Source of the DNA: Methylocystis echinoides
GTDB taxonomy: Bacteria > Pseudomonadota > Alphaproteobacteria > Rhizobiales > Beijerinckiaceae
Direction of reading: 5' to 3'
Length of the DNA stretch: 64,000 bases
NCBI RefSeq assembly: GCF_040687965.1
Contig: NZ_CP156084.1
Coordinates: forward strand, 2,914,501 to 2,978,500
This document shows positions 44,578 to 55,651 of the stretch, piece by piece (position 1 is the first letter of the stretch; every line of letters starts with the position of its first letter). Position numbers and translations under genes: made by a program. The notes beneath the pieces are model-generated. The model was not told where the DNA came from. It did not search any database and saw only the letters and a list, made by a program, of their open reading frames with translations.

Positions 44578-46377
44578 TCACAGCGCCTCGTTCAGCGCCT
44601 CCAGAAAAGCGTCGCCGTAGCGCGCGAGTTTTCTCTCGCCGACGCCATGAACGCTCAGCATCTCGTCGAGCGTCGCCGGACGCTTTTCCGCCATGTCGAT
44701 CAGCGTGCGGTCGGCAAAGATGACGTAAGCCGGGACGCCTTCCTCCTGCGCGAGTTCGCGCCGCTTGCGTTTCAGCGCGGCGAGAATGCGGTCAGTTGCT
44801 TCGTCGAGGCTCGGCGCCTCTTTGCGGCGGCGGCGATCGCGCGGCGTCAGCGGGTCGCTGCGTAGAAGGATTGTCTCGCGGCCGAAGAGAATGTCCTCGC
44901 CCTTCGACGTCAGCGCGAAGCCGCCGTGTTCCGCGCTCGCCGATTGCAGCGCCCCGACGGCGAAAAGCTGGCGCAGAATCGAGGCCCATTCCGGTTTTGA
45001 ATGTTCCCTGCCGGCGCCGAAGGTCTTGATTGCGTCATGTCCATGGCGGCGCACCGCCTCGGTCGGCTCGCCTCTCAGCACCTCGGCGATATGGCCGGCG
45101 CCGAAGCGTTGCCCGGTGCGATAGACCGCGGACAGCGCTTTTTGCGAGGGGATGACCCCGTCGAAAACCGCAACCTTGCCCTCGCACAGGTCGCAGCGCC
45201 CGCAGGGCGACGCTTCCTCGGCGAAATAGGCGAGCAGCGTCTGGCGCCGGCAGCGCGGCGTCTCGCAGAGCATGGCCAGCGCGGAGAAACGCTCATGCTC
45301 GATGCGTCGCCGCTCTTCGCCGATTTCCTTCTCGTCGATCCGGCGGCGGCGGAACGCCATATCGTCGAGACTGTAGAGCGTCAGCGTATCTGCGGGCAGC
45401 CCGTCACGGCCGGCGCGGCCGATCTCCTGATAATAGGCTTCGACGGAGCCTGGCATGTCGGCATGGGCGACAAAGCGCACGTCCGGCTTGTTGACGCCCA
45501 TGCCGAAGGCGATGGTCGCGACCGCGATCACGCCGTCTTCGCGAAGGAAACGGTCCTGGTTGCGGTTGCGCGTCTCCTGATCGAGGCCGGCGTGATAGGC
45601 GAGGGCGTCATGGCCCTGATCGGCGAAGTAACGCGCAAGGTCTTCCGTGCGCTGGCGTGACGAACAATAGATAATGCCGCTCTCGCCCTTGTGGCGTTCC
45701 AGAAAGCGCGACAATTGCCGCCGCGGCTGGTCCTTTACGGCGAAGTTCAACGCAATGTTGGGCCGGTCGAAGCTGTGCAGGAAGAGTTGCGGCGACGACG
45801 GGAAGAGACGCGCGGCGATGTCCGCGCGCGTCGCGGCGTCGGCGGTGGCGGTGAGGCCGATGACCTGCAATTTGCCGAGCGCTTCCGCGGCGCGGCCGAT
45901 GTCGCGATATTCGGGGCGGAAGTCGTGGCCCCACTCCGAGACGCAATGCGCTTCGTCGATGGCGAGGCGGCGCGGCCGCGCGCGGCGCAGATCGGCGATG
46001 AGTCCGTCCATCAGCAGACGCTCCGGCGAGACGAAGAGCAGGCGCAGATCGCCCGCGCGCATGGCGCGGCGCGCGTCCTCGTTCTCTTCGGCGCTGTTCG
46101 TCGAATTGAGCGTCGCCGCGGCGACGCCGAGCGCCCGCATCTGCCGCACCTGATCGCGCATCAGCGCGATGAGCGGCGAGACCACGACGGTCAGCGCTTC
46201 CTCGATGATCGCCGGAAGCTGGTAGCACATGGATTTGCCGCTGCCGGTCGGCATGACGGCGAGCACCGGGCCGCCCTCGAGCACGGCGGCGATGATCTCC
46301 GCCTGGCCAGGCCGGAAGTCGTCGTAGCCGAAGACGGATTTGAGAAGCGCGCGCGCCTGCGGGGGAAGCTGGGGCAT
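44578..46377 (-). CDS. recQ: ATP-dependent DNA helicase RecQ
   Basis: This 599-residue helicase has all RecQ parts. The RecA-like core shows VMPTGSGKSMCYQLPA, DEAH box AIDEAHCVSEWGHDFRPEY, GLTATA and QEIGRAGRDG. A zinc-binding segment follows with CETPRCRR and CGRCDLCEG. A winged-helix RQC region comes next, and an HRDC domain ends the protein (HGVGERKLARYGDAFLEAL). It restarts stalled forks and acts in recombination. The start is the ATG at 46377; the frame before it is not used. Confidence 0.95.
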   Translation of the reverse strand: MPQLPPQARALLKSVFGYDDFRPGQAEIIAAVLEGGPVLAVMPTGSGKSMCYQLPAIIEEALTVVVSPLIALMRDQVRQMRALGVAAATLNSTNSAEENEDARRAMRAGDLRLLFVSPERLLMDGLIADLRRARPRRLAIDEAHCVSEWGHDFRPEYRDIGRAAEALGKLQVIGLTATADAATRADIAARLFPSSPQLFLHSFDRPNIALNFAVKDQPRRQLSRFLERHKGESGIIYCSSRQRTEDLARYFADQGHDALAYHAGLDQETRNRNQDRFLREDGVIAVATIAFGMGVNKPDVRFVAHADMPGSVEAYYQEIGRAGRDGLPADTLTLYSLDDMAFRRRRIDEKEIGEERRRIEHERFSALAMLCETPRCRRQTLLAYFAEEASPCGRCDLCEGKVAVFDGVIPSQKALSAVYRTGQRFGAGHIAEVLRGEPTEAVRRHGHDAIKTFGAGREHSKPEWASILRQLFAVGALQSASAEHGGFALTSKGEDILFGRETILLRSDPLTPRDRRRRKEAPSLDEATDRILAALKRKRRELAQEEGVPAYVIFADRTLIDMAEKRPATLDEMLSVHGVGERKLARYGDAFLEALNEAL

Positions 46378-46502
46378 GTGCGTGCAATAGCACAGGCGTG
46401 GACCGCGCCATACCGGGCCCTGGAACGATCGCCATCCGGATACGTTGACCACGGGGGGCGCGCGTTGGCGCGCGGCCATCTGGCCGAATCGGAGCTTCGC
46501 AC

Positions 46503-47672
46503 ATGAAAGCGCTCACCTTTCACGGCAAAGGAGACATTCGCTGCGAGAGCATCCCGGACCCTGGGATCGAAGATCCCCGCGACGTCGTGATCAAGGTCAC
46601 CGCCTGCGCGATCTGCGGCTCCGATCTGCACATCTATGACGGGGTCATCCCGCAGATGCATGACGGCGACGTCTTGGGCCACGAAACCATGGGCGAAGTC
46701 GTGGAAGTCGGCTCGTCCGTCAAGAATTTGAAGGTCGGCGATCGCGTCGTCGTTCCCTTCACCATCTCCTGTGGCGACTGCTGGTTCTGCCAGCATGGCT
46801 ATTATTCCGCGTGTGAGCGCACCAATCCCGACCATAAGAAGGCCGAGACTCTCTGGGGCCACTCGCCCGCGGGCCTTTACGGCTATTCGCATCTGCTCGG
46901 CGGCTATCGCGGCGGCCAGGCGGAATATTTGCGCGTGCCCTTCGCTGACTCGGGGCCGATCAAGGTGCCGGAGTCGCTTGCCGACGATCAGGCGCTGTTC
47001 CTCTCGGATATTTTCCCCACGGGCTACATGGCGGCCGAGTTCTGCGACATCAAACCCGGCGACACCATCGCCATATGGGGCTGCGGCCCCGTCGGGCAGT
47101 TCGCCATCCGCAGCGCCTTCATGCTCGGAGCTGAACGCGTCATCGCCATCGACAACGTGCCGGAGCGGTTGGCGCTCGCGGAAAAGGCCGGCGCGGAGAC
47201 GCTCGATTTCTCAAAAGCCGATATCTACGACGCCATCCAGAGCATGACCAATGGCCGCGGCGCCGACGCCTGCATCGACGCGGTCGGCACCGAGCCCGAT
47301 CCAACCGCCAGCATCGATTCGATGATCGATCGCGTCAAGGTCGCGACCTTCCTCGGCACCGATCAGCCGCATGTCTTGCGGCAAGCGATTCACTGCTGCC
47401 GCAACTTCGGTACGGTCTCCGTCGTCGGGGTTTATGGCGGCTTTATCGACAAATTCCCCATGGGATCGGCGATCAATCGCGGCCTGACGTTCCGCATGGC
47501 GCAAACGCCGGTGCAGCGCTATCTGCCGCGTCTTCTGGAGCGCATCGAGCGGGGAGACATCGATCCCTCCTTCATCGTCACGCATCGCGCCGCGCTCGAG
47601 GAAGGGCCGGAGATGTACAAGACTTTCCGCAATCATAAAGACGGCTGCATCAAGGTGATGCTGCAGCCGTAG
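46503..47672 (+). CDS. Zinc-dependent alcohol dehydrogenase, FDH-like
   Basis: This 389-residue MDR enzyme has the catalytic zinc Cys in [14 protein letters not shown], the [12 protein letters not shown] motif, and a four-cysteine structural zinc loop in [18 protein letters not shown]. An NAD-binding [14 protein letters not shown] motif follows. Sequence and length match the glutathione-independent formaldehyde dehydrogenase-like branch found widely in Rhizobiales. The substrate is not proven. It starts 125 bp from divergent recQ. Confidence 0.9.
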   Translation: MKALTFHGKGDIRCESIPDPGIEDPRDVVIKVTACAICGSDLHIYDGVIPQMHDGDVLGHETMGEVVEVGSSVKNLKVGDRVVVPFTISCGDCWFCQHGYYSACERTNPDHKKAETLWGHSPAGLYGYSHLLGGYRGGQAEYLRVPFADSGPIKVPESLADDQALFLSDIFPTGYMAAEFCDIKPGDTIAIWGCGPVGQFAIRSAFMLGAERVIAIDNVPERLALAEKAGAETLDFSKADIYDAIQSMTNGRGADACIDAVGTEPDPTASIDSMIDRVKVATFLGTDQPHVLRQAIHCCRNFGTVSVVGVYGGFIDKFPMGSAINRGLTFRMAQTPVQRYLPRLLERIERGDIDPSFIVTHRAALEEGPEMYKTFRNHKDGCIKVMLQP

Positions 47673-47861
47673 TCAGCCGATAAGCTTGGCGGCGATCCAG
47701 CCGATTAGCAGCGCGACGAGCGTCGTGAAGACCGACATGCCGGCCCAGACCGAGAGGCCGGTCACGACGCCGCCTTCCTTGAAGGTGTTGCGCAGGCTTT
47801 TGCCGAGGATGATCCAAGGCGCCGCAACGCCGGCGATGATTGCATAAACGTACCAATGCAT
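47673..47861 (-). CDS. Small two-span membrane protein
   Basis: A 62-residue product with AGGAG before its ATG. Two hydrophobic segments are MHWYVYAIIAGVAAPWIILG and GLSVWAGMSVFTTLVALLIG, joined by a short polar loop with two Lys residues. It lies 24 bp downstream of recF on the same strand, so it may be co-transcribed with it. No family is recognised. Confidence 0.7.
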   Translation of the reverse strand: MHWYVYAIIAGVAAPWIILGKSLRNTFKEGGVVTGLSVWAGMSVFTTLVALLIGWIAAKLIG

Positions 47862-47884
47862 GGCGTCTCCTGTCCTGGCTCCGG

Positions 47885-49000
47885 CTAGCGCGTAAGCTTT
47901 CCCGGCGTCACTTGAAATATTTCCGCGCGGCCCCTCAGCGAAGCGAAGAGCAGCGGATCGGCGCCGCTCATCCATACTTGCCCGCCGAGCGCCTCCAATT
48001 CGGTGAACAAAGCCTCGCGCCGCTTCGGATCGAAATGCGCGGCGACTTCGTCGAGAAGGAGCCATGGCGCCTTGCCGGTCATTTCGCCGACGAGACGCGC
48101 ATGCGCCAGCGTCAACCCCATCAACAGCGCCTTTTGCTCGCCAGTCGAACAGTCGCGCGCGGCCTCTTGCTTCGGGCCATGGCGGACGAGGAGGTCGCTG
48201 GTTTGCGGCCCCGTGAGCGTTCGGCCCGCGGCGGCGTCCCGGCGGCGGGTCGCTGAAAGCGTCTGGCGGAAATGCTCTTCGACGGCAAGCGCGGGCGCTT
48301 CGGCCAGCATGTTCTCGATCTCGCCGTCGATCGACGCCTCGGCCCAGGGAAAGGCGCTTTCTCGGGTCACGATCAAGGCGGTAAGACGGGTGACGGTCTC
48401 GCGGCGCGCGGCGGCGACGGCGACGCCGAGCGCGACGATTTCCTGTTCCGTCGCATCGAGCCAGCGGCGGTCGGAGACGCCGTCCTCCAGCAGGCGGTTG
48501 CGATTGCGCAAAGCGCGCTCGAGCTTGTTGACGCGCGCGCCGTGATCCGCGTCGACGCCCAGCGCGAGGCGGTCGAGGAAACGCCGACGCTCGCCGGCGG
48601 GGCCATTGAACAATCCGTCCATCGCGGGCGTCAGCCATAGGACGCGCAGATGGTCGGCGAAGGCGCGCGCAGAGCCGACGGGGGCGCGATCGATGCGGAA
48701 TTGCCGCTCCCCTTCAGGCGTCAGGCCATGTCCGAGCTGCGTGGCCGCGCCATCGGTTTCCATCTCGATCGAGACCGCAAAGCCGCCGGCGCCGCCGCGC
48801 CTCGCGCAGTCGCCGAGCTCGGCGCGACGCAGGCCCCGGCCGGGCGAGAACAGCGATAAAGCCTCGAGCACATTGGTCTTGCCGGCGCCGTTTTCCCCGA
48901 CAAGCGCCACAAGCTGCGCGTCGATCTCGCAGCGCGCCTGCGCATAGGAACGATAATCGGAAAGCGACAGGCGCCGCAGGCGCGGCGCGGGCAGAGTCAT
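47885..49000 (-). CDS. recF: DNA replication and repair protein RecF
   Basis: This 371-residue SMC-like ATPase loads RecA at gaps. LRRLSLSDYRSY opens the protein. The Walker A motif is VGENGAGKTNVLEALSLF and the signature region is STGEQKALLMGL, followed by the Walker B motif WLLLDEVAAHFD. Length and order are normal. In many Alphaproteobacteria recF is near dnaN and dnaA; here dnaA is 5 kb away and dnaN is not in the window. Confidence 0.94.
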   Translation of the reverse strand: MTLPAPRLRRLSLSDYRSYAQARCEIDAQLVALVGENGAGKTNVLEALSLFSPGRGLRRAELGDCARRGGAGGFAVSIEMETDGAATQLGHGLTPEGERQFRIDRAPVGSARAFADHLRVLWLTPAMDGLFNGPAGERRRFLDRLALGVDADHGARVNKLERALRNRNRLLEDGVSDRRWLDATEQEIVALGVAVAAARRETVTRLTALIVTRESAFPWAEASIDGEIENMLAEAPALAVEEHFRQTLSATRRRDAAAGRTLTGPQTSDLLVRHGPKQEAARDCSTGEQKALLMGLTLAHARLVGEMTGKAPWLLLDEVAAHFDPKRREALFTELEALGGQVWMSGADPLLFASLRGRAEIFQVTPGKLTR

Positions 49001-49012
49001 CGCGTCAGCGCG

Positions 49013-49564
49013 TCATTGCGGGCGCGACACGCGCCGGCCCGGCGAGAGGAAGCTATAGCTGCGCGTTCCGACGAAGGACGCCATGAGCGCGTCGACCACG
49101 GGCTCGTCAGCGCCCGCTGCGGCGCCCCAGTCGACGGTGAAGCTGGCGCCGACGCCGGCGCGCACGTCGTCCTGGGCGATGATGACCTGCAGGGAGGCAT
49201 AGGGCTTCAGATAGATCGGCGCGGGAAGATAGCTCTCGACAAGCTGGCCCGACCCGCTGCGATAGTCGATTTGCTGCACGGCGAGCACGTGAGTCGCCGA
49301 CGCATTGTGGATCGAGAGCGTCGCCGAGAAATTGAGCCGCGTCACGCCGCCTTGTCCGATGAGGGTCGAGTGCAGCGGCACGAAGCTGCGTCCGAGGTTG
49401 GAAAGCTTCTGCTCCGGCGCGGGCGCGGTCGCTTCGGGGCTGACGATGACCGCGGATTGGTCCCGGTCGCGTGAAGAGACAGCGTCGGCGGCAAAAAGCG
49501 CGGCGAGGGCCGCGCCGAGAGCGAGCAAGCGCCGGCTTCTTTCTGAAACTGTCATGTACATCAT
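49013..49564 (-). CDS. DUF3124 exported protein
   Basis: A 183-residue precursor with an N-terminal hydrophobic signal (RRLLALGAALAALFAADAVS). The mature domain matches the DUF3124 pattern: an LxxxFVPLHSTLI start, NFSATLSIHNASATHVLAVQQIDY, the ESYLPAPIYLKPYASLQVII block and the C-terminal GTRSYSFLSPGR. It is probably periplasmic with a beta-sandwich fold. No activity is known. The start may be 49555 instead. Confidence 0.82.
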   Translation of the reverse strand: MMYMTVSERSRRLLALGAALAALFAADAVSSRDRDQSAVIVSPEATAPAPEQKLSNLGRSFVPLHSTLIGQGGVTRLNFSATLSIHNASATHVLAVQQIDYRSGSGQLVESYLPAPIYLKPYASLQVIIAQDDVRAGVGASFTVDWGAAAGADEPVVDALMASFVGTRSYSFLSPGRRVSRPQ

Positions 49565-49588
49565 TGAGGAAAGGCCTGAAGGCAGGTC

Positions 49589-51001
49589 GTGGCGCCAAAC
49601 GCGCGTAAACCTAAACGCGTCGACGCCAAAGGTCCAACGCCAAACCCCCGCTTTGACGACGTCCCCTATCGCCGCTTTGGCGCCGCGCCCAAAATCTGTA
49701 TTCTCCGCGCCCTACGGGAGAGGAAATTTGCGCGCTCGGCGGGGTTTAACTTGAGGCAAAGCCTTGATGGCAAGACGATTCTGCTGATCGTTGGCGGCGG
49801 GATCGCGGCCTATAAGTCGCTCGATCTCGTGCGCCGGCTGCGCGAGCGCGGCGCGCGGGTGCGGGTCGTCATGACCGCCGCCGCCAAGGAATTCGTCACG
49901 CCGTTCGCCTTCGCCAGCCTGACGAACGAGAGGGTTCACGAGAACCTTTTCTCGCCGACCGACGAACAGGAGATGGGCCATATCCAGCTCTCGCGCGCGG
50001 CCGATCTGATCGTCGTCGCGCCGGCGACGGCGCATCTTCTCGCCCGCGCGGCGCAGGGGCTTTGCGACGATCTCGCCACCACGCTTCTGCTCGCCACCGA
50101 CAAGCGCGCGCTCTACGCGCCCGCGATGAATCTGCGCATGTGGCTCGCGGCGGCGACGCAGCGCAACGTCGCGACGCTGAAACAGGATGGCGCCCTGTTC
50201 GTCGGGCCGGAGGAGGGCGATATGGCCTGTGGCGAGTATGGGCCCGGCCGCATGAGCGAACCGTTGGACATCGCTGCCGCGGTCGAGGCCGCGCTCCAAG
50301 GCGACGCGCGTCTGCCGCTGCCGCTCGTCAAGGCAGGCCCGCTCTCGGGCCGCCACGTGATCGTGACCTCGGGCCCGACCCATGAGGCGATTGATCCAGT
50401 GCGCTATATCGCCAACCGTTCCTCCGGCAAGCAGGGCCACGCGATCGCCGCGGCGGCGGCCGCCGCCGGCGCGCGGGTGACGCTCGTGTCCGGGCCGGTG
50501 ACGCTGCCCGATCCAAAAGGCTGCGCGGTCGTGCGCGTCGAAAGCGCGCGCGAAATGTTCGCCGCGGTCAACGACGCGCTGCCGGCCGATGTGTTCATTG
50601 GGGCGGCGGCGGTCGCCGACTGGCGTGTCGAGGCCGCCGCTCACAAGATCAAGAAAGAGCAGGGGGCTTCGGCGCCGGCTTTCTCTCTGGTCGAGAACCC
50701 CGACATTCTCGCAAGCGTCGCGCGCGCGTCGCGACGCCCGCGCCTCGTCGTCGGCTTCGCCGCCGAGACTCGCGACGTGATCGCCCACGCGCGACAGAAG
50801 CTGAACCGCAAGGGCTGCGATCTCATCGTCGCCAACGACGTCTCCGAGGGGTCTGGCGTTTTCGGCGGCGACGCCAATGAAGCGCATCTCGTCTCCAGCG
50901 GCGGCGTCGAGAGCTGGCCGCGCATGAGCAAGGAGGCGGTCGCCGCGCGCCTTGTCGGGCGCATTGCTGAAATCATCGCCGACAGCGAGGCCCCCGAATG
51001 A
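49589..51001 (+). CDS. coaBC: Bifunctional coenzyme A biosynthesis protein CoaBC
   Basis: A bifunctional flavoprotein of up to 470 residues. The N-terminal CoaC decarboxylase ([48 protein letters not shown]) is followed by the CoaB ligase ([35 protein letters not shown]). Together they make 4'-phosphopantetheine from phosphopantothenate and cysteine. The first 54 residues are atypical, so translation may begin at TTG 49751. It overlaps dut by ATGA. Confidence 0.94.
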   Translation: MAPNARKPKRVDAKGPTPNPRFDDVPYRRFGAAPKICILRALRERKFARSAGFNLRQSLDGKTILLIVGGGIAAYKSLDLVRRLRERGARVRVVMTAAAKEFVTPFAFASLTNERVHENLFSPTDEQEMGHIQLSRAADLIVVAPATAHLLARAAQGLCDDLATTLLLATDKRALYAPAMNLRMWLAAATQRNVATLKQDGALFVGPEEGDMACGEYGPGRMSEPLDIAAAVEAALQGDARLPLPLVKAGPLSGRHVIVTSGPTHEAIDPVRYIANRSSGKQGHAIAAAAAAAGARVTLVSGPVTLPDPKGCAVVRVESAREMFAAVNDALPADVFIGAAAVADWRVEAAAHKIKKEQGASAPAFSLVENPDILASVARASRRPRLVVGFAAETRDVIAHARQKLNRKGCDLIVANDVSEGSGVFGGDANEAHLVSSGGVESWPRMSKEAVAARLVGRIAEIIADSEAPE

Positions 51002-51459
51002 AACTCTCCATCCGCCGTCTGACCAATGGCGAGGGCTTGCCGCTACCGGCCTATGCGAGCGACGGCGCCGCCGGACTCGATCTCTATGCGGCCTTGCCCG
51101 CCGGACAGAAACTCGTGCTCGAGCCGGGAGCCCGCGACCTGATTCCAACCGGCGTGCAGATTGCGCTGCCCGCCGGCTTCGAGGCGCAACTGCGGCCGCG
51201 CTCGGGACTGGCCGTCGAATTTGGCGTGACGGTGCTCAATGCGCCGGGCACGATCGACAGCGATTACCGCGGCGAGGTGAAGGCGCTGCTCATCAATCAC
51301 GGCGGCCAGCCCTTCGAGATCACGCGCGGCATGCGCATCGCCCAGCTCGTGATCGCCCCGGTCGCGCATGCGGCCCTGGTCGAATGTGAAGAGCTCGAGG
51401 AGACCGCCCGCGGCGCGGGCGGCTTCGGCTCGACCGGGCTCGGAGAGCGCGGGGAATGA
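50998..51459 (+). CDS. dut: dUTP diphosphatase
   Basis: This 153-residue homotrimeric enzyme hydrolyses dUTP to dUMP and pyrophosphate. The five motifs are visible: [48 protein letters not shown] and GGFGSTG at the C terminus. It overlaps coaBC by ATGA and the next gene by ATGA, forming one translationally coupled operon. coaBC-dut order is common in Rhizobiales. Confidence 0.96.
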   Translation: MKLSIRRLTNGEGLPLPAYASDGAAGLDLYAALPAGQKLVLEPGARDLIPTGVQIALPAGFEAQLRPRSGLAVEFGVTVLNAPGTIDSDYRGEVKALLINHGGQPFEITRGMRIAQLVIAPVAHAALVECEELEETARGAGGFGSTGLGERGE

Positions 51460-51893
51460 AGCTTCTGCCGCGGCCCGCGCGATTCGCCCTCATGGCGACG
51501 CTCGACGTCGCGCTCCATGCGCGCGGCCGGCCGGTCTCGTCCAAAGAGCTCGCGGCGCGCCACGATCTGCCGCCGCGGCGTCTGGAGACGCTGCTGCAGG
51601 CGCTGGTGCGCGCGGGGATCTTGAAGAGCGTCCGCGGCCCCGCCGGCGGCTATGAACTCGCCCGCGAGCGGCGCCGCCTTTGCGTCGGCGAGATCGTGCG
51701 CGTCGCCTTGCGCGCCGAGGAGGAAGCCGACGAGGCGCCGGCGCTGCTCGTCGCGGTGCTCGAGCCGCTGATTGCCGAAACCGAGGAGGCGACGCTCGCC
51801 CGGCTCGACGACATCACGCTCGAAGACCTTTACGCCCGCGCCGTCGCCCAGGGCTTCGGCGAAAAACAGCCGACGAGCGATTTCGAGATTTAA
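51456..51893 (+). CDS. Rrf2-family regulator lacking cluster cysteines
   Basis: This 145-residue winged-helix protein has the Rrf2 start [21 protein letters not shown], the recognition region [20 protein letters not shown] and the wing [15 protein letters not shown]. Iron-sulfur Rrf2 proteins carry three Cys in the dimer region; only one Cys is present here, so it probably does not bind a cluster. It overlaps dut, and its target is unknown. Confidence 0.85.
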   Translation: MKLLPRPARFALMATLDVALHARGRPVSSKELAARHDLPPRRLETLLQALVRAGILKSVRGPAGGYELARERRRLCVGEIVRVALRAEEEADEAPALLVAVLEPLIAETEEATLARLDDITLEDLYARAVAQGFGEKQPTSDFEI

Positions 51894-51920
51894 AGCGCCC
51901 CGGCGCATGAGGAGGCCCGC

Positions 51921-52694
51921 ATGACCTATGAGACGATTGAACTGGAGTCGCACGGCCGCGTCGCCCTGGTGCGGCTCAACCGGCCGCAGGCGCTCAATGC
52001 GCTGAATGCGCTGCTCATCAGCGAACTCGATTGCGCGCTTGCCGGCTTCGCGGCGGACGAGGGCGTCGGCTGCGTCGTCATCACCGGCTCGGAGAAGGCC
52101 TTCGCCGCCGGCGCCGACATCAAGGAAATGGCCGACAAGAGTTTCGCCGACGCCTTCTTGAGCGACTTCATCGGCCGCTGGGACACGTTGGCGCGCTTCC
52201 GCAAGCCGACCATCGCCGCCGTAGCGGGCTTTGCGCTCGGCGGGGGCTGCGAGCTCGCCATGATGTGCGACTTCATCATCGCCGCCGATACGGCCCAGTT
52301 CGGCCAGCCCGAGATCAAGCTCGGGGTCATTCCCGGCGCCGGGGGCACGCAGCGGCTGACCCGCGCCGTGGGCAAAGCCAAGGCGATGGACCTTGTTCTT
52401 ACAGGGCGGATGATGGGGGCGGAGGAGGCCGAGCGCGCGGGGCTCGTGGCGCGGGTGGTCCCCGCCGCCGACCTCCTTTCCGAGGCGCTCAAGGCGGGCG
52501 CGGCCGTCGCCGCCATGTCGCTGCCGGCGGCGCTGATGGCCAAGGAGGCGGTGAACGCCGCCTTCGAGACCACTTTGACCGAGGGCGTGCGATTCGAGCG
52601 GCGGCTGTTCTACTCTCTCTTCGCCACGGAGGATCAGAAAGAGGGCATGGCCGCATTCGTGGAAAAGCGCAAAGCCGGCTTTCGCCACCGGTAA
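51921..52694 (+). CDS. Enoyl-CoA hydratase/isomerase family protein
   Basis: This 257-residue crotonase-fold enzyme has the oxyanion-hole segments [13 protein letters not shown] and [15 protein letters not shown], and the catalytic Glu region [20 protein letters not shown] with both Glu residues kept. It therefore should hydrate trans-2-enoyl-CoA in fatty acid or butyryl-CoA metabolism. It lies 28 bp after the Rrf2 gene and may share its transcript. rpsT follows with its own spacing. Confidence 0.9.
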   Translation: MTYETIELESHGRVALVRLNRPQALNALNALLISELDCALAGFAADEGVGCVVITGSEKAFAAGADIKEMADKSFADAFLSDFIGRWDTLARFRKPTIAAVAGFALGGGCELAMMCDFIIAADTAQFGQPEIKLGVIPGAGGTQRLTRAVGKAKAMDLVLTGRMMGAEEAERAGLVARVVPAADLLSEALKAGAAVAAMSLPAALMAKEAVNAAFETTLTEGVRFERRLFYSLFATEDQKEGMAAFVEKRKAGFRHR

Positions 52695-52832
52695 GGGACG
52701 CGGAGGCGGGCGGCCGCCATTGACGAAATGAGGCCTCCCGCTTATAAGGCGCGCGACGTGGCCGCGATTTCGCGGCCGCAACGGTTTTTGGCCGCCATCG
52801 CGGCCGCCCACAGCTTCGAGGACAGATAGAAC

Positions 52833-53102
52833 ATGGCCAATACTGCTTCGGCCAAAAAAGCCGTTCGCAAGATCGAGCGCCGCACGGCGGTAAACCGCGC
52901 GCGCCGCAGCCGCATGCGCACCTTCGTGCGCAAGGTCGAAGAGGCGATCGCCTCGGGCGACGCGTCGGTCGCCGCCGCCGCCCTGCAGAGCGCCGTTCCG
53001 GAAATGATGCGCGCCGCGCAGAAGGGCGTCCTTCACAAGAACACGGCGTCGCGGAAGGTGTCTCGCCTCAGCGCCCGCGTTAAGGCGCTTGCCGCCAAGT
53101 AG
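52833..53102 (+). CDS. rpsT: 30S ribosomal protein S20
   Basis: This 89-residue basic protein starts [17 protein letters not shown] and ends [20 protein letters not shown], the S20 pattern. It binds 16S rRNA early in 30S assembly. A strong terminator follows. Its position directly upstream of dnaA is a recognised alphaproteobacterial arrangement. Confidence 0.97.
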   Translation: MANTASAKKAVRKIERRTAVNRARRSRMRTFVRKVEEAIASGDASVAAAALQSAVPEMMRAAQKGVLHKNTASRKVSRLSARVKALAAK

Positions 53103-53160
53103 GCGGGCATTGTGCAAGTTTAGCGCGCAAAATGCCTCGTTCGCGGTTACAAAGCCCACA

Positions 53161-53191
53161 AAAAAGGCCCGGCTCAGCCGGGCCTTTTTTT
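53161..53191 (+). terminator. Rho-independent terminator after rpsT
   Basis: A GC-rich stem (GGCCCGGC/GCCGGGCC) extended by A-T pairs, with a three-base loop, is followed by seven T residues. It lies about 60 bp after the rpsT stop. Confidence 0.93.
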
Positions 53192-54036
53192 ATTCGTCTC
53201 GCGCCTGCAGCAGGAAAGACACAAGCCGTATAATTTTTTTCACGGGAAAGTTGTGATCAGGCAAATTCGCCATGATTCAATCTGTTGCAACCAAGACCCC
53301 GAGAGGGCGTCGTCAGCGCCCCTCTTGACAGGCCTCCCCGGCGAAATTGCGCCGCTTAAGCGCGCGATCGCGCCGCCTGCGACGTTTCGATCGTACACGC
53401 GTCGAATCATAAATTTAGAAAGACATTAGTCGAAGGCGCGCGCAGGATGGCGCCAAAGACGCGGCAAAAGCGCGACGCTGGGGCGCCGGGGTCGTTGCGA
53501 GAAGACAGCCTCGCGTGTAGGTTCTTTTGTGTCGAACGAAAGAGATCGACGCCTGACCAGATCAGCTTTCGGCTGAGCGCATCAAAGGAGCGACGTCGTG
53601 TCGGTATCCTGCCTCAAAGAGCCAAGGCTTCAGGCGTCTGATCGTCTCCCTTCCCGTTCGACCTGATTCAAACAGTCTGAGTTCAGGGCGCGTGCGCTCT
53701 GTGTGTAATCTAGTGCAAATCCGGGTTCTGTTCGATCCCGGGAACCGGGGGCTTTGTCATGACGGAACTGCGGCGAACCAATGTGATTGGCGTGCTGCGT
53801 ACCGAGCGCGATGGCGTCGCGCGACTTTGTGTTGCTTCCGTTTTTTGCGTTGGTTTCAGTAAAGACGACTCCAAGCCAAACGCCAGCGGCGTGGGGTGCG
53901 CGGTGGGACCGCCGCGCTAGCTTTTTCCAACACCCGGCGTTCCGCCGCGGCGACACGTATCTGACTTCAGGAAAGGGCGCTGCTCGCGTTTTGTGACGCG
54001 GGGATTTGGCGCCGTGCGCAATTTTTGGAAAGCACA
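53192..54036. other. Long leader region between rpsT and dnaA
   Basis: About 845 bp with no supportable gene. It must hold the dnaA promoter; a TTGACA occurs at 53325-53330 without a clear partner at -10 spacing. I found no TTATNCACA DnaA box by eye, so there is no sign of an origin here. Confidence 0.5.
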
Positions 54037-55530
54037 ATGTCGAACCGAGAGATGCGGGCTGACGAAATCCCCGCGGAGCACCAAAATCGATGGGAACGCG
54101 TTCGCCAGCGACTTCGCGCCGAACTCGGCGACGCTGTCTATAATTCCTGGTTCACGCGCCTCGAACTCGATCGCGTCGAGAGCGGCGCCTTGCACCTTTC
54201 GGTGCCGACCAAATTCTTGAAGAGCTGGGTGCAGTCCCACTATGCGTCGCGAATCAAGGCGCGCGCGGCCAATGAATTCGACAAGATCGAACGTGTCGTG
54301 ATCGACGTCCGGTCGACAGCGCGCAAGCCGAAGTTGCGAGAGGCGGCGGCGGAGCGCGAGCCCGACGCGCCGACGCTTATTTTTGAAAAGACGCCTGCGC
54401 AGGCGAACGGCGCCGAGGCGGCTGACGTCGTCATGGCGCCGCGCCGCACGATGCGCGCGCCCGCCAGGGCCGACGGCGACGCGCTGATCGGCTCTCCGCT
54501 CGATCGGCGTTTGTCTTTTTCGACCTTCCTGGTCGGACCCTCCAATCAACTCGCCTACGCCGCCGCCTGCCGCGTAGCGGAGGCGCGTCCGGGCGACACG
54601 CCGATGTTCAACCCGCTTTACGCGCACGCCGCGGTGGGGCTCGGCAAGACCCATCTGCTGCAGGCGCTCGCCCACGCGACCAACGACAATCGCCGCCGGG
54701 CGGTCTATTTGACGGCGGAGCGTTTCATGAGCGGCTTCGTAGCGTCGCTCAATTCACAGACCTCGATCGCCTTCAAGGAAAGACTGCGCGCGATCGACAT
54801 GCTGATCATCGATGACGTGCAGTTTCTGCAGGGCAAGTCCATTCAGCAGGAGTTCTGTCACACGCTCAACGCGCTGATCGACGCCGGCCGCCAGGTGGTG
54901 GTTGCGGCGGACCGTCCGCCGTCCGACCTGGAGACGCTCGATGAGCGGGTTCTCTCGCGATTCAAGGGCGGGCTCTGCGTCGATATCGGACCGCTCGACG
55001 AGGCGCTGCGCGTCAAGATTTTATCGGCGCGCATTTTTGCCGCGCAGGAGGCTAATCCCGGTTTCCACGTGCCGCCGGAGGTCGTCTCTTACGTCGCGCG
55101 CACCATCATCACAAACGGCCGCGATCTCGAAGGCGCGGTTAACCGCCTACTCGCGCATGTGACGCTCAATGGCGCGCCCTTGACGGTCGACACGGCCGAA
55201 ACGGCGATCCGTGATCTCGTGCGCACGCAGGAGCCCAAGCGCGTCAAGATCGACGACATTCAGAAGCTCGTCGCGTCGCATTACAATATCTCGCGCGCCG
55301 ACATTCTTTCCTCGCGTCGCACCGCGAATGTCGTGCGCCCGCGGCAGATCGCCATGTATCTGTCGAAAGTGTTGACGCTGCGCTCGCTGCCCGAGATCGG
55401 CCGGCGCTTCGGCGGCCGCGACCATACGACCGTGCTACATGCGGTGCGCAAGATCGAAGAGCTTGTCTCCAAGGACAAGAGCCTCGCCGAAGTCGTCGAT
55501 TTGTTGAAGCGGATTCTGAGCGAGCAGTAA
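54037..55530 (+). CDS. dnaA: Chromosomal replication initiator DnaA
   Basis: A 497-residue AAA+ protein that opens the origin. Domain I begins around [22 protein letters not shown], and a variable linker covers about residues 100-155. The AAA+ core has [24 protein letters not shown] and the [12 protein letters not shown] sensor region. Domain IV ends with the DNA-binding [20 protein letters not shown]. Start 54037 has GGAAAG a few bases upstream; the frame can extend to 54025. Confidence 0.96.
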   Translation: MSNREMRADEIPAEHQNRWERVRQRLRAELGDAVYNSWFTRLELDRVESGALHLSVPTKFLKSWVQSHYASRIKARAANEFDKIERVVIDVRSTARKPKLREAAAEREPDAPTLIFEKTPAQANGAEAADVVMAPRRTMRAPARADGDALIGSPLDRRLSFSTFLVGPSNQLAYAAACRVAEARPGDTPMFNPLYAHAAVGLGKTHLLQALAHATNDNRRRAVYLTAERFMSGFVASLNSQTSIAFKERLRAIDMLIIDDVQFLQGKSIQQEFCHTLNALIDAGRQVVVAADRPPSDLETLDERVLSRFKGGLCVDIGPLDEALRVKILSARIFAAQEANPGFHVPPEVVSYVARTIITNGRDLEGAVNRLLAHVTLNGAPLTVDTAETAIRDLVRTQEPKRVKIDDIQKLVASHYNISRADILSSRRTANVVRPRQIAMYLSKVLTLRSLPEIGRRFGGRDHTTVLHAVRKIEELVSKDKSLAEVVDLLKRILSEQ

Positions 55531-55651
55531 TGCGCAGGCGTTCGTCCCGCCCGCAAGGAAAAGCGTAGGACTCTGAAGCATCTGCGTCCCGGCGTTGACG
55601 GCCGGACGGGGCCGGCCGCGCCAGTTATCGACAGCGCTTCTGGCGTTGCGG

